Source of the DNA: a bacterium 210917-DFI.7.65
Lineage (GTDB): Bacteria > Bacillota > Clostridia > Oscillospirales > Oscillospiraceae
Assembly: GCA_020555865.1 (NCBI GenBank)
Contig: JAJCJJ010000005.1
Location: 124,001 to 188,000, forward strand
Reading direction: 5' to 3'
Length of the DNA: 64,000 nucleotides
Below the pieces are notes generated by a model. The model made no database searches. It was not told the DNA's origin and saw only the letters and a program-made list of their open reading frames with translations. Each line of letters starts with the position of its first letter. Positions within the stretch are counted from its first letter, which is position 1. This document shows, in pieces, positions 26,402 through 35,506 of the stretch. Both the position numbers and the translations under genes were made by a program.

Positions 26402-27820
26402 ATGATGCGAAAAACAAAAATCATCTGCACGCTCGGCCCGGCCAGCAGCAGCGACGCCATGCTCAGCGCCCTGCTGCGCGGCGGCATGGACGCCGCCCGG
26501 TTCAACTTCTCCCACGGCAGCCATGCGAGCCATCTGGCCATGCTCGAAAAGCTGCGCGCGGCCTGCCGGCAGGAGGGGATCTCCGTAGCCACCATTTTGG
26601 ACACCAAAGGCCCGGAAATCCGTATCGGCACATTTGCAGACGGGCCTGTCACTCTGGCTCCCGGCGACAGCTTTACCCTGACCAGCCGGGACCTTCCCGG
26701 CAGCAAAAATTGCGTATCCATCACCTATGACGCCCTGGCCCAGGACCTTCATATCGGCGACCGCATCCTGCTCGACGACGGACTGATCGAATTGAAGGTG
26801 GAAAACCTGTCCGGCGCAGACATTCTTTGCAGCGTAGTTACCGGCGGCGTGCTGAGCGACAACAAAAGCATCAATGTGCCCGGCGTGAACGTGTCCCTGC
26901 CAGGCCTCACCTCCCGGGACCGCAGCGATCTCAAATTTGCCGTAGAACACGATTTTGACTACATCGCCGTGTCCTTCGTGCGCAGCGCCGCAGACATCCA
27001 CGCCGTCCGGGAGCTGCTGCAGGGGTTGGGCAGCAGCGATATCCGACTGATCGCCAAAATTGAAAATCGGGAAGGCGTTCACCGTTTCCAGGAGATCCTT
27101 GACGCCGCCGATGGTATCATGGTGGCCCGGGGCGATTTGGGCGTGGAAGTACCCATGGAGGAAATCCCTTTCCTGCAGAAGGAAATGATCCGCCAGGGCG
27201 TTCTGGCAGGCAAGCCCGTCATTGTGGCCACCCAGATGCTCGACTCCATGATCCGCAATCCCCGTCCCACCCGGGCTGAGGTCAGCGATATAGCCAACGC
27301 AGTGTTCGACTATGCCTCCTGTGTGATGCTTTCGGGCGAAACCGCTTCGGGAAAGTATCCCGCCGAGGCTCTGCAGACCATGGTGCGTACCGTCGAGGAA
27401 GCAGAGCGCCACATCGACTACCAGAAACGCTTCCGGGAAGAGCATTTCTCCGTGGACGGCTCTGTAACCAACGCTATCAGCCATGCAGGCTGTGCCGCAG
27501 CTTTTGACCTGAAGGCCAACGCCATCCTTACCGTAACCCACGCGGGCAAAACGGCCCGCATGATCTCCCGCTTTAAACCCAGCTGTCCCATCTGCGCCGC
27601 CACAGTATCGGAAAAAGTGTGCCGCCAGCTGCGCCTGTCCTGGGGCGTGTATCCCACCATGACCGCCCCCGCCGCCAACACCGACGAACTGCTTGCCGCC
27701 GCCGTGGAAGCCTGCAAGCGCGCAGGCTACCTGCACAATGGGGACCTGGCCGTGATCACCGCCGGCGTACCCGTAGGGCGCAGCGGCACCACCAACCTTT
27801 TAAAAGTGGAAGTTGTTTAA
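26402..27820 (+). CDS. pyk: Pyruvate kinase
   Basis: 472 residues, the length of pyruvate kinases without the extra C-terminal PEP-utiliser domain. It transfers phosphate from phosphoenolpyruvate to ADP. Visible motifs are the N-terminal TKIICTLGPAS, substrate loop ARFNFSHG, LDTKGPEIRIG, the catalytic IAKIENREG and MVARGDLGVEVP, and MLDSMIRNPRPTRAEVSD. Ribosome binding site AAAGGAGG with ATG 26402. Appears to be followed on the same strand by a very small gene. Confidence 0.97.
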   Translation: MMRKTKIICTLGPASSSDAMLSALLRGGMDAARFNFSHGSHASHLAMLEKLRAACRQEGISVATILDTKGPEIRIGTFADGPVTLAPGDSFTLTSRDLPGSKNCVSITYDALAQDLHIGDRILLDDGLIELKVENLSGADILCSVVTGGVLSDNKSINVPGVNVSLPGLTSRDRSDLKFAVEHDFDYIAVSFVRSAADIHAVRELLQGLGSSDIRLIAKIENREGVHRFQEILDAADGIMVARGDLGVEVPMEEIPFLQKEMIRQGVLAGKPVIVATQMLDSMIRNPRPTRAEVSDIANAVFDYASCVMLSGETASGKYPAEALQTMVRTVEEAERHIDYQKRFREEHFSVDGSVTNAISHAGCAAAFDLKANAILTVTHAGKTARMISRFKPSCPICAATVSEKVCRQLRLSWGVYPTMTAPAANTDELLAAAVEACKRAGYLHNGDLAVITAGVPVGRSGTTNLLKVEVV

Positions 27821-27933
27821 ACGCCATAGATGTTTGAAAAAAGTCCCCGCTCCGTTCTTCAACCATTTTCCAGCGCATTTTCGCCCAGTTTCGCACATAC
27901 TAACCCCACACGCAAAAAACGGAGGGATATGCG

Positions 27934-28095
27934 ATGGATATGGCTTTTTACATGCGCGATCCGCGGCTGTGGGAATATTTCATTTCCCTGCCTTCCCCGG
28001 TGCGGGCAGCGCTGCTGCGGCACGAGGTGTACGTTTCCAGTCTGGGCGAACTGCAGACCATGGCCGAACATTTCCGCCACGAATTGGAGCTATAG
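27934..28095 (+). CDS. Small protein of unknown function (53 aa)
   Basis: ATG 27934 has a strong GGAGGG seven bases upstream. The 53-codon frame begins MDMAFYMRDPRLWEYF and ends EHFRHELEL, just before a terminator. It is amphipathic and rich in Leu, Arg and His, with no membrane segment. I do not recognise a family. The ribosome binding site, third-position pattern and terminator placement argue that it is real. It may be co-transcribed with pyk, 113 bp upstream. Confidence 0.65.
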   Translation: MDMAFYMRDPRLWEYFISLPSPVRAALLRHEVYVSSLGELQTMAEHFRHELEL

Positions 28096-28110
28096 GGCAG
28101 AAAACCGCGG

Positions 28111-28160
28111 CAGAGGGCGCTTCGGGGGACCGCCGGGTCCTGCGGGGCGTCCTCTTTTTT
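28111..28160 (+). terminator. Terminator after the 53-residue gene
   Basis: An extended GC-rich hairpin (core GGACC/GGTCC, outer GAGG/CCTC) is followed by CTTTTTTC. Confidence 0.7.
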
Positions 28161-28177
28161 CTTTCTTGAATTTTTCG

Positions 28178-28206
28178 TTGAAAATGCGCCGCACAGGGCA
28201 TATAAT
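28178..28206 (+). promoter_or_regulatory. Promoter of proBA
   Basis: TTGAAA (28178-28183) and TATAAT (28201-28206) are exactly 17 bp apart, 38 bp upstream of the proB start. Confidence 0.85.
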
Positions 28207-28243
28207 GGTGCTAATCTTGCAACAGACAAAGGAAGCAACTGCT

Positions 28244-29041
28244 ATGACAAAAAAAACGATCCGCCGGCTGGTGGTCAAAGTGGGAACCTCCACCCTGACT
28301 TACGCCACCGGCAACATCAATTTCCGCCGTCTTGGACGGCTGGTAGAAACGCTGTCCGACGTTGCCAATTCCGGCATACAGGTAGTGCTGGTATCCTCCG
28401 GCGCCATCGCTGTGGGCGTAGGCAAACTGGGGCTTCCGGCACGTCCTGCGGACATACCGGGCCGCCAGGCCGCCGCCGCGGTGGGCCAAAGCGAGCTGAT
28501 GTTCCTTTACGACAAGCTCTTTTCGGAATATTCCAAAACGCCGGCCCAGATGCTGCTCACCGGCAGCGATATCGCCGACCCGGAGCGCCGGGCCCATTTG
28601 GTGAATACATTTGAGCAGCTGCTCTCTTTCGGCGCACTGCCCATTGTGAACGAAAACGACAGCGTCAGCGTAGAGGAAATTCTTCACGGCGACAACGACT
28701 GCCTCAGCGCGGAAGTGGCTGCCCTGATCGGCGCTGACGCCCTGGTAATCCTGACGGACATTGACGGGCTGTACGACAGCGATCCCCGCGAAAACCCCCA
28801 GGCCCGGCGCATCAGCGTAGTGGAAACCATCACGCCTGAGATTGAAGCCATGGCCGGCGGCGCAGGCAGCGCCCGGGGCACCGGCGGCATGACCACCAAA
28901 CTGCGTGCCGCCAAGCTTGCCACCGCCGCCGGTGCAGATACTTACATCATCAACGGCGCCTCCTGCGAAAACCTGTACACTCTGCTGGAGGGCCGGGATA
29001 TCGGCACACTGTTTTGTGCAGCAAAGGAGGAATCTGTATGA
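28244..29041 (+). CDS. proB: Glutamate 5-kinase
   Basis: 265 residues: an amino-acid-kinase domain without the C-terminal PUA domain of the E. coli enzyme. It phosphorylates glutamate to gamma-glutamyl phosphate, the first step of proline synthesis. Motifs VVKVGTSTLT, VLVSSGAIAVGVGKLG, IVNENDSVS and GTGGMTTKLRAAKLA are present. ATG 28244 follows AAAGGAAG; a longer frame would run upstream of the promoter. The stop overlaps the proA start (ATGA). Confidence 0.96.
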   Translation: MTKKTIRRLVVKVGTSTLTYATGNINFRRLGRLVETLSDVANSGIQVVLVSSGAIAVGVGKLGLPARPADIPGRQAAAAVGQSELMFLYDKLFSEYSKTPAQMLLTGSDIADPERRAHLVNTFEQLLSFGALPIVNENDSVSVEEILHGDNDCLSAEVAALIGADALVILTDIDGLYDSDPRENPQARRISVVETITPEIEAMAGGAGSARGTGGMTTKLRAAKLATAAGADTYIINGASCENLYTLLEGRDIGTLFCAAKEESV

Positions 29042-30285
29042 GTTACGACCTGACCGCCCTGGCACAGCGTGCCCGGGCCGCCGAGCGGATGCTGGCTCTG
29101 GCCGGCAGCACACAAAAAAATCAGGCGCTGCTGTCCGCAGCCGACGCTTTGGAAGGCGCTGCAGACGACATTCTTACCGAAAATGAAAAAGATTTGTCCG
29201 CAGGCCGGGGAAACGGCCTGTCCGACGCCCTTTTGGATCGACTGGCCCTGAGCCGGGCACGCATCGCCGCTATGGCGGACGGCATGCGTTCTGTGGCCGC
29301 GCTGCCCGACCCCGTGGGCCTGGTGCTGGAAGAGTTCGACCGCCCCAACGGTCTGCACCTGACCAAGCGCACCGTACCCATCGGCGTGATCGCTGTGATT
29401 TATGAGGCCCGGCCCAACGTAACCGCCGACAGTGCAGCATTATGCCTTAAAAGCGGCAATACCGTGATCCTGCGCGGCGGGAAGGAGGCAATCCATTCCA
29501 ATCTGGCCATCGCTTCCGTTTTACGCAGCGCCATCGCCGAGGCGGGACTGAGCGCCGACTGCGTGCAGCTGATCGAAGACACCGACCGCGCCACCGCCAC
29601 GGCGCTGATGCGGCTTAACAGCGGCGTGGATCTGCTGATTCCCCGGGGCGGTGCAGGGCTGATCCAAAGCGTCGTGAAAAATGCCACAGTACCGGTGATC
29701 GAAACCGGCGCGGGCACCTGCCAGACCTATGTGGACAAGGACGCCGATCTGGCCATGGCCGTGGACATCGTGGACAACGCCAAAACTTCCCGCCCCTCGG
29801 TATGCAACGCCTGTGAGTGCGTGCTGGTACACGAAACCGTAGCGCCGGCATTTCTCTCCGCCCTGGAAGTACGCCTGAGCGCCAAACATGTGACACTGCG
29901 GGCCGATGAAAAGAGCTTTACTCTGCTTCATCAGGCTGAGCATGCCTCAGAAGCGGACTGGGGCAGGGAATACAACGACTATATCCTCGCCGTGCGCGTG
30001 GTATCCAGCGCAGCGGAAGCCATCGACTATATTGCCGCCCACGGCACCGGCCACAGCGAATGTATCGTGACGGAAAACGAGCAGACCGCCGAAAAATTCC
30101 TGCGGGAAGTGGACGCGGCGGCCGTGTACGTCAACGCCTCCACCCGTTTTACCGACGGCGGGGAATTCGGTTTGGGCGCGGAGATCGGCATTTCCACCCA
30201 GAAGCTCCATGCCCGTGGTCCTCTGGGCCTGCGGGAACTGACCAGCTATAAATACGAAATTCGCGGAAAAGGACAGGTACGCTGA
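29038..30285 (+). CDS. proA: Gamma-glutamyl phosphate reductase
   Basis: 415 residues, full length. It reduces gamma-glutamyl phosphate to glutamate semialdehyde with NADPH. The catalytic Cys lies in RPSVCNACECVLVHE; the family segments PIGVIAVIYEARPNVT, GNTVILRGGKEA and the C-terminal GLGAEIGISTQKLHARGP are intact. Translationally coupled to proB (4-bp overlap) with AAAGGAGG inside proB. proC is not in the window. Confidence 0.97.
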   Translation: MSYDLTALAQRARAAERMLALAGSTQKNQALLSAADALEGAADDILTENEKDLSAGRGNGLSDALLDRLALSRARIAAMADGMRSVAALPDPVGLVLEEFDRPNGLHLTKRTVPIGVIAVIYEARPNVTADSAALCLKSGNTVILRGGKEAIHSNLAIASVLRSAIAEAGLSADCVQLIEDTDRATATALMRLNSGVDLLIPRGGAGLIQSVVKNATVPVIETGAGTCQTYVDKDADLAMAVDIVDNAKTSRPSVCNACECVLVHETVAPAFLSALEVRLSAKHVTLRADEKSFTLLHQAEHASEADWGREYNDYILAVRVVSSAAEAIDYIAAHGTGHSECIVTENEQTAEKFLREVDAAAVYVNASTRFTDGGEFGLGAEIGISTQKLHARGPLGLRELTSYKYEIRGKGQVR

Positions 30286-30286
30286 C

Positions 30287-30763
30287 ATGCAGACATTCAA
30301 AAACACCCGCTCCGACCATCTTCTCGCCGCCGCCCTGATGATCGGCGCACTGGTGCTGGCGGTAGTGTCCTGGCAGATCCCCAATCTCTTTTTTGCCCCT
30401 ATGACCGCCGACATGCGCGGTATTGTGGAAACGGTGGAACCTGCCTACGAAAACACCCGCATGGCCATTCGGCTGGAGGGTAACTCCACGCGCTACACGA
30501 TTATGCTGGAGGACTACGCCACCCTGACGCAGACGCCCCAGGTAGGCGACGAGGTGGGGATCAAATATGACATCACCTCCGATCGCCTGATCCGTATGCT
30601 GGAGATCGCGGAAAATGGGGAAGATACCGTTGTTTATGAGTCGGTCAATCCTGTGGCCCGTACCCGCGCAACGGCGCAGCTGATTGCTTTTGCCGTTTAC
30701 GGCGCTTTCGCCGCCGTGTGTATCGCGCTCTATTTGAAAAAAGGGAAAAAAGCAGCGGAATAA
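30287..30763 (+). CDS. Small membrane protein with extracytoplasmic beta domain
   Basis: 158 residues. A helix near residues 12-32 and another near 130-150 flank a ~95-residue beta-rich region (GIVETVEPAYENTRMAIRL, TPQVGDEVGIKYD). The layout resembles DUF3592-type proteins, but I cannot place it firmly. It begins one base after the proA stop, so it is the third gene of the proBA operon, and a terminator follows. A link to proline metabolism is not shown. Confidence 0.7.
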   Translation: MQTFKNTRSDHLLAAALMIGALVLAVVSWQIPNLFFAPMTADMRGIVETVEPAYENTRMAIRLEGNSTRYTIMLEDYATLTQTPQVGDEVGIKYDITSDRLIRMLEIAENGEDTVVYESVNPVARTRATAQLIAFAVYGAFAAVCIALYLKKGKKAAE

Positions 30764-30772
30764 AAAAGGAAC

Positions 30773-30803
30773 GCCGCCGGCGCATTGCGCCGGCGGCATT
30801 TTT
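30773..30803 (+). terminator. Terminator of the proBA operon
   Basis: A perfect 11-bp stem GCCGCCGGCGC/GCGCCGGCGGC around ATT, followed by ATTTTT. Confidence 0.9.
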
Positions 30804-30818
30804 CCACCCCTGAAACGG

Positions 30819-30857
30819 GACTGTCCCGGAGCGCTTTTTTACCGCTCCGGGACAGTC
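30819..30857. repeat. 15-bp perfect inverted repeat without T-run
   Basis: GACTGTCCCGGAGCG (30819-30833) and its complement (30843-30857) enclose a 9-base loop containing TTTTTT. It lies between the proBA terminator and the 3' end of phoU. Neither side has a T-tail, so it is not a standard terminator. Confidence 0.6.
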
Positions 30858-30951
30858 TGAAAAAAGAGAGAAAAAATGATGAAGAAAGTAACGTCTTATT
30901 CTGCGCCTTCCGAATATCCGTCCGGCGCAAAGGGAAGCAAGTGCTCTCCCT

Positions 30952-31614
30952 TTACACGATTCTTTGATGTTTATGGATGCCCGTCTTGCAGAACTGCACC
31001 CATTCAGCCAGATTGACCGCGTGGTCGCCGATGCGCTCCAGATATTTGGCGATCATGAGATAGTCAATGGCACAGTCGATCTCCGGGTGTTCCTGGGCAA
31101 AATACTTCGTCAGTTTTTGTTTGATCTCGGAGAAATAATTGTCCACCACATCGTCCTGGGCAATGACTTTGGCTGCCAGCGTCAGGTCTTCGGACGCATA
31201 GGCGGCAATGGCGGAGCGGATCATGCTCACCGCTTCGCGCCCGGTGGCGCTGAGCACACTCAGCAGCTCTGGGATCACCTCGTTGCCGCGGCGCAGGGTG
31301 ATCTCGGCAATATCCTCCGCCGCGTCGCCCAGCCGTTCCAGATCGGTGACCACCTTCATGGCCGTGGAAATTTTGCGCAAATCTCCGGCCACCGGCTGCT
31401 GGCAGGCGATCAGCCCCAGACACAGGTGCTCGATGGCATGCTCTTCCCGGTCGATGCGGTCGTCGCCTTCCACAACGGCCTGTGCCGCAGCCAGATTGCT
31501 GTTTTCCAGCGCCCCCATGGCGCTCTCCACCGCATCGGCCGCATGACCGGCCATGGCAAGAATCTTATCGTCCAAGTCCCGCAGGGACTGATCGTAGGTA
31601 TCGCGATTTCCCAT
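30952..31614 (-). CDS. phoU: Phosphate-signalling protein PhoU
   Basis: 220 residues: two PhoU three-helix repeats, each with an E/DxxxD metal-binding pattern (VTDLERLGDAAEDIAE and YLERIGDHAVNLAE). PhoU damps the Pho response and links Pst transport to the sensor kinase PhoR. It is the last gene of pstSCAB-phoU and starts 113 bp after pstB. The sensor and regulator are encoded on the other strand nearby. Confidence 0.95.
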   Translation of the reverse strand: MGNRDTYDQSLRDLDDKILAMAGHAADAVESAMGALENSNLAAAQAVVEGDDRIDREEHAIEHLCLGLIACQQPVAGDLRKISTAMKVVTDLERLGDAAEDIAEITLRRGNEVIPELLSVLSATGREAVSMIRSAIAAYASEDLTLAAKVIAQDDVVDNYFSEIKQKLTKYFAQEHPEIDCAIDYLMIAKYLERIGDHAVNLAEWVQFCKTGIHKHQRIV

Positions 31615-31726
31615 AGTAATGTTCCCCTTTTTTATTACAAAATGTACACAAATTTGACGGTATAATCACCGTTTCACTAGTCTTCGCAGAAACCCCGCCT
31701 GGGCCGGACAGCGCGGCGCCGTCCGC

Positions 31727-32482
31727 TTAACCGAACCGGCCTGTAATATAGTCTTCCGTGCGCTTGTCCGCAGGCATGGAGAAAATCTGTTGTGTAGGCG
31801 CGCACTCCACCAGTTCGCCCACCAGGAAAAACGCGCACTGGTCGCTGATACGGGCGGCCTGCTGCATATTGTGGGTGACAATGACCACGGTATAGTTTTT
31901 CTTCAGTTCGCTCATCAGCTCTTCAATGCGCATGGTGGAAGCCGGATCCAGCGCCGAGGTCGGCTCATCCATCAGCAGCACCTCTGGCTCCACCGCCAGG
32001 CTGCGGGCAATGCACAGGCGCTGCTGCTGGCCGCCGGACAGGCCCAGGGCGCTTTTTTTCAGGCGGTCCTTCAGCTCATCCCACAGCGCCGCGCCGCGCA
32101 GGGATCTCTCCACGATCTCATCCAGCTCCGCCTTGGAGTGGTTCCCGTGGAGCTTGGGACCATAGGTGATGTTGTCGTAAATGCTCATGGGAAACGGGTT
32201 GGGCTTCTGCCACACCATGCCGATCTGGCGGCGCAGCTCGGTCACATCCACATCCTTGCTGTTCACATCCTGGCCGCGGAAAAACAGGTCGCCCTCGATC
32301 TTTACGCCGGGCACCAGATCCTGCATCCGGTTCATTGTTTTTAGAAAAGTGGACTTGCCGCAGCCAGAGGGGCCGATAAAGGCTGTGATTTTCTTTTCCG
32401 GAATATCGATATTGATATTTTTCAGCGCATGAAAATCTCCATAATGGAGATTCAGATTTCTTGCATAAAGGATCGGTTCCAT
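31727..32482 (-). CDS. pstB: Phosphate ABC transporter ATPase PstB
   Basis: 251 residues from the ATG at 32482, giving the usual PstB N-terminus ([20 protein letters not shown]). Walker [10 protein letters not shown], the PstB-typical [16 protein letters not shown], signature LSGGQQQR, Walker [14 protein letters not shown] and H-loop [13 protein letters not shown] are present. A frame to 32509 adds nine unlikely residues. It powers the high-affinity phosphate importer. Confidence 0.96.
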   Translation of the reverse strand: MEPILYARNLNLHYGDFHALKNINIDIPEKKITAFIGPSGCGKSTFLKTMNRMQDLVPGVKIEGDLFFRGQDVNSKDVDVTELRRQIGMVWQKPNPFPMSIYDNITYGPKLHGNHSKAELDEIVERSLRGAALWDELKDRLKKSALGLSGGQQQRLCIARSLAVEPEVLLMDEPTSALDPASTMRIEELMSELKKNYTVVIVTHNMQQAARISDQCAFFLVGELVECAPTQQIFSMPADKRTEDYITGRFG

Positions 32483-32513
32483 ATCTCTTTCACACCTCAT
32501 TGTTATCAATGCA

Positions 32514-33374
32514 TCATACCTTGGGCTTCATCTTTTTCTTGGCCAGCTTCGCGCACAGATTGATGACCAGCACCAGCACCAGCAGAACCGCGGCGATGGC
32601 ATAGCTGACATCATATTTCCCCTCTTCAAAGGCATACATATAAAGGCCCACGGAAAGGGTCGCGCCGCTGTTGAAATAGGTACTCAGCAGCCCGCCGGCC
32701 AGAAGCTTTCCCGCGCCCGCCGTGAACAGCAGCGCCGCAGACTCGCCCACGATACGGCCCACGGACAAAATGCAGCCGGTGACAATACCGTCCAGCGACG
32801 AGGGCAGAATAATGGTGCGGATCATGTACCATTTTTTCGCGCCCAGAGCCAGGGCGCCTTCGCGATAGCTCTGGGGCACCGTTTTCAGGCTTTCCTGGGT
32901 GGTACGGATCACCGTGGGCAGGATCATGATCACCAGCGTCAGCGAGCCGGCGACCAGAGACGAGCCTGTGGTCAAATGCAGCATTTTGGTCAGCCGTACA
33001 AACACCAGCATACCCACCAGGCCATAGATGATCGAGGGGATGCCCGCCAGTGTTTCCGTAGTGTATTCGATGATACGGATCAGTTTTTGATTGGTGGCAT
33101 ATTCCGTCAGGTAAATGGCCGCACCGACGCCCAGCGGCAGCGCAATCAGCAGCGAAAGCACAATAACGCACAGCGTATTGACGATCAGCGGGAAGATGCC
33201 CATGGTTCCTTTAAGCACGCTGTCAGATTGGGTGAGCAGCGCAGGGGTGACATTGGGCAGGCCGCGGTAGAGCACATAACCTAAAATCCCCACCAGCAGC
33301 AGCACCGTCAGCGCCGCGGCAGCATAAACCAACGCGCGCACCGCAGCATTCCAGAGTCTGCGCTTATTTGTCAT
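32514..33374 (-). CDS. pstA: Phosphate ABC transporter permease PstA
   Basis: 286 residues, about six helices. The permease signature [16 protein letters not shown] and [11 protein letters not shown] are typical for PstA. It overlaps pstC by 11 bp and forms the membrane channel with PstC. Confidence 0.95.
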   Translation of the reverse strand: MTNKRRLWNAAVRALVYAAAALTVLLLVGILGYVLYRGLPNVTPALLTQSDSVLKGTMGIFPLIVNTLCVIVLSLLIALPLGVGAAIYLTEYATNQKLIRIIEYTTETLAGIPSIIYGLVGMLVFVRLTKMLHLTTGSSLVAGSLTLVIMILPTVIRTTQESLKTVPQSYREGALALGAKKWYMIRTIILPSSLDGIVTGCILSVGRIVGESAALLFTAGAGKLLAGGLLSTYFNSGATLSVGLYMYAFEEGKYDVSYAIAAVLLVLVLVINLCAKLAKKKMKPKV

Positions 33375-34236
33375 CCTTTTTTCCTCCCTTCAGGAAGAAA
33401 TTGAGCAGCGCGTTGATCACCATGATGAACACGAACAGCACCAGCGCAATGGAAAACAGCGCTTGGCGCTGCAGACCACCCGCATAGGACATTTCCTTGG
33501 CGATGGCAGTAGTCAGGAAGGTGACGCTCTGGAACAGGCCCGGCATGTTGGCCACGTTGCCGGCCACCATGATCACAGCCATGGCCTCGCCAATGGCGCG
33601 GCCGATGCCCAGCACCACGCCGGCGGCAATGCCGCTTTTTGCGGCGGGAATGCTGACTTTGAAATAAGTTTCCGTCTCCGTGGCGCCCAGCGCCAGGCTG
33701 GCTTCCTCATATTCCGGCGGCACAGCGTTGAGGGCCGTGACACTGACGGATACAATGTTGGGCAAAATCATCAGCGCCAGCACCAAAATGGCGGAAAACA
33801 AACACGCGCCGGAAGCGATGCCGAAGGTTTTAGCCACCGCGGGCACCAGCAGCGTCATACCCAGCAAACCATAGACCACGCTGGGTATGCCCGCCAACAG
33901 TTCGACGGCGGTGCTGACGGGCGCCGCCAGTCCCCGGGGAGCAATTTTGGACAGGAACACCGCGGTCAGCAGCCCCACCGGTACACCGATCAGAATCGCG
34001 CCGACCGTGCCGTAGATCGACGTCAGGATAAAGGGCAGAATTCCGTAGGAAGGCTCTGCCGCGGTGGACGCCCACTTCGTGCCGAACAGAAAGTCAATGA
34101 AACCGATCTTGCCGATGGCAGGCACGCCGGCGATAATCATATACACCGAAATCAGCACTACGCAGGCAATGGCTGTCAGTCCGCAGACGAAAAAGATCGC
34201 GTTCATTACGCGTTCCACCAAATATTTTTGTTTCAT
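33364..34236 (-). CDS. pstC: Phosphate ABC transporter permease PstC
   Basis: 290 residues, about six helices. The segment FLFGTKWASTAAEPSYGILPF after the first helix, GIPSVVYGLLGM and the ATPase-contact loop EYEEASLALGATETET identify PstC. Follows pstS with an 83-bp gap that contains a stable hairpin. Confidence 0.95.
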   Translation of the reverse strand: MKQKYLVERVMNAIFFVCGLTAIACVVLISVYMIIAGVPAIGKIGFIDFLFGTKWASTAAEPSYGILPFILTSIYGTVGAILIGVPVGLLTAVFLSKIAPRGLAAPVSTAVELLAGIPSVVYGLLGMTLLVPAVAKTFGIASGACLFSAILVLALMILPNIVSVSVTALNAVPPEYEEASLALGATETETYFKVSIPAAKSGIAAGVVLGIGRAIGEAMAVIMVAGNVANMPGLFQSVTFLTTAIAKEMSYAGGLQRQALFSIALVLFVFIMVINALLNFFLKGGKKDDK

Positions 34237-34265
34237 TTTTTCTCTACACCTTCTTCATCAACGCA

Positions 34266-34300
34266 AGGGCCTGGCAAATCCTTCCGGTTTGCCAAGCCCT
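34266..34300 (-). promoter_or_regulatory. Hairpin between pstS and pstC
   Basis: A 13-bp stem with one mismatch (34266-34278 with 34288-34300) and no T-run sits right after the pstS stop. Such a structure would protect the pstS part of the mRNA and let the binding protein exceed the permease. Confidence 0.5.
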
Positions 34301-34319
34301 CCGCAGAAACTCTCTTTCA

Positions 34320-35177
34320 TCAAACGATGGGAACGCAGCCTGCCTCCAGAATCCACTGGTTTGCATCACCGGAGGTGACATATTCCACGAACGCCTGTGC
34401 CGCCTCGGACAGTTCGGCATCCTTCTTCACCACAAAGTTGAACGGACGCTGCACTTTATAACTGCCGTCCTTGACGGTTTCTTCCGTACATGCAACACCT
34501 TCGACAGTCAGCGCCTTGACGCTGTCATTCACAGCGGACAGAGATGCATAGCCGATGGCGTTCTCATTGGCGGCCACTGCAGCAGTAACGGCACCGGTGG
34601 CGGTCAACTCCTGGGCATACTTGCAGTTATCCTTAACGCCGACAATCTCTTCAAAGCCGTCACGGGTGCCGCTGCCAGCCTCACGGCCGATGACGACAAT
34701 CTCGCCGTCGCTGCCGCCGACTTCACTCCAGTTGGTGATCTCGCCGGAGAAGATACCGGCCAGCTGCTCCAAGCTCAGATCTTCAACGCCGTTGGCATTG
34801 TTGACCACCACGGCAATGCCGTCCAGGCAGACGGTGATGGCTTCCACATCAGTTTCGTCGTCGTGCAGCACACGGGAGGACAAACCGATGTCCAGAGAAC
34901 CATCGCTGGCACCGGTGATGCCCGCGCCGGAACCGGTAGGATCATAACTGACGGTTACACCGTTATTCTTCGCCATGAAATCTTCCTGCAGCATGCTCAT
35001 CAGCTTCTGCATGGAAGTGGAACCGCCGGTGGCGACCTTGCCGCTCAGAGCGGACGCGTCCCCATTGTCAGCGGAATTGGCCGAAGGGTCGGTGTTATTG
35101 TTGCTGCCGCAGCCGGCCAGCAGAGCCACACTCAGGCAGGCGGCGCCGGTGAGCGCCAGGATACGGTTCTTTTTCAT
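34320..35177 (-). CDS. pstS: Phosphate-binding lipoprotein PstS
   Basis: 285 residues from the ATG at 35177 (GGAGGA upstream). Lipoprotein signal with LLAGC lipobox, then an Asn/Ser/Asp linker. Phosphate-contact segments GGSTSMQ, DPTGSGAGI, the SSR of LSSRVL and REAGSGTRDGFEE match PstS. It binds phosphate outside the cell for PstCAB. First gene of the operon, divergent from the Na/Pi transporter across a region with TGTAAA repeats. Confidence 0.95.
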   Translation of the reverse strand: MKKNRILALTGAACLSVALLAGCGSNNNTDPSANSADNGDASALSGKVATGGSTSMQKLMSMLQEDFMAKNNGVTVSYDPTGSGAGITGASDGSLDIGLSSRVLHDDETDVEAITVCLDGIAVVVNNANGVEDLSLEQLAGIFSGEITNWSEVGGSDGEIVVIGREAGSGTRDGFEEIVGVKDNCKYAQELTATGAVTAAVAANENAIGYASLSAVNDSVKALTVEGVACTEETVKDGSYKVQRPFNFVVKKDAELSEAAQAFVEYVTSGDANQWILEAGCVPIV

Positions 35178-35320
35178 CTGAAACATCCTCCGTTTTGTCA
35201 TTTTGTTGAAATACAATTGTTTTTTGAAAAAGCCTCGGCCGGAGTGGGGTCCTCCGTCCCGGGACACTTTAAGCATAGTGATTTGCGCCGGCTGATGCCA
35301 CCATGTTCCAGTCAAATTTT

Positions 35321-35357
35321 TGTAAAACTTTTGTAATCTCCTTCCCGGAAATGTAAA
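35321..35357 (-). promoter_or_regulatory. pstS: Pho-box-like repeats on the pstS side
   Basis: On the plus strand TGTAAA at 35321 and TGTAAT at 35332 (11 bp apart), then TGTAAA at 35352. Read on the minus strand these are TTTACA/TTACA direct repeats like PhoP boxes, oriented towards pstS. Confidence 0.6.
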
Positions 35358-35408
35358 ATCTCTGTTATGTCAACGCAGAACCTCTTTGGTTTCCATGAAA
35401 AGACAGGA

Positions 35409-35474
35409 TTTTACATAAATTTTACATAAATCTGGTAGCAGCCTTTACACGCAATTCTTTACAATAATTTTACA
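35409..35474 (+). promoter_or_regulatory. Pho-box-like repeats on the Na/Pi transporter side
   Basis: Two perfect adjacent copies of TTTTACATAAA (35409-35419, 35420-35430), then TTTACA at 35444, 35458 and 35469. The 11-bp period fits PhoP-type direct-repeat binding. The last copy is about 30 bp from the start codon. Confidence 0.7.
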
Positions 35475-35506
35475 ATTGTCTTTTTGAAAAATCGGAGGTC
35501 ATCGGG

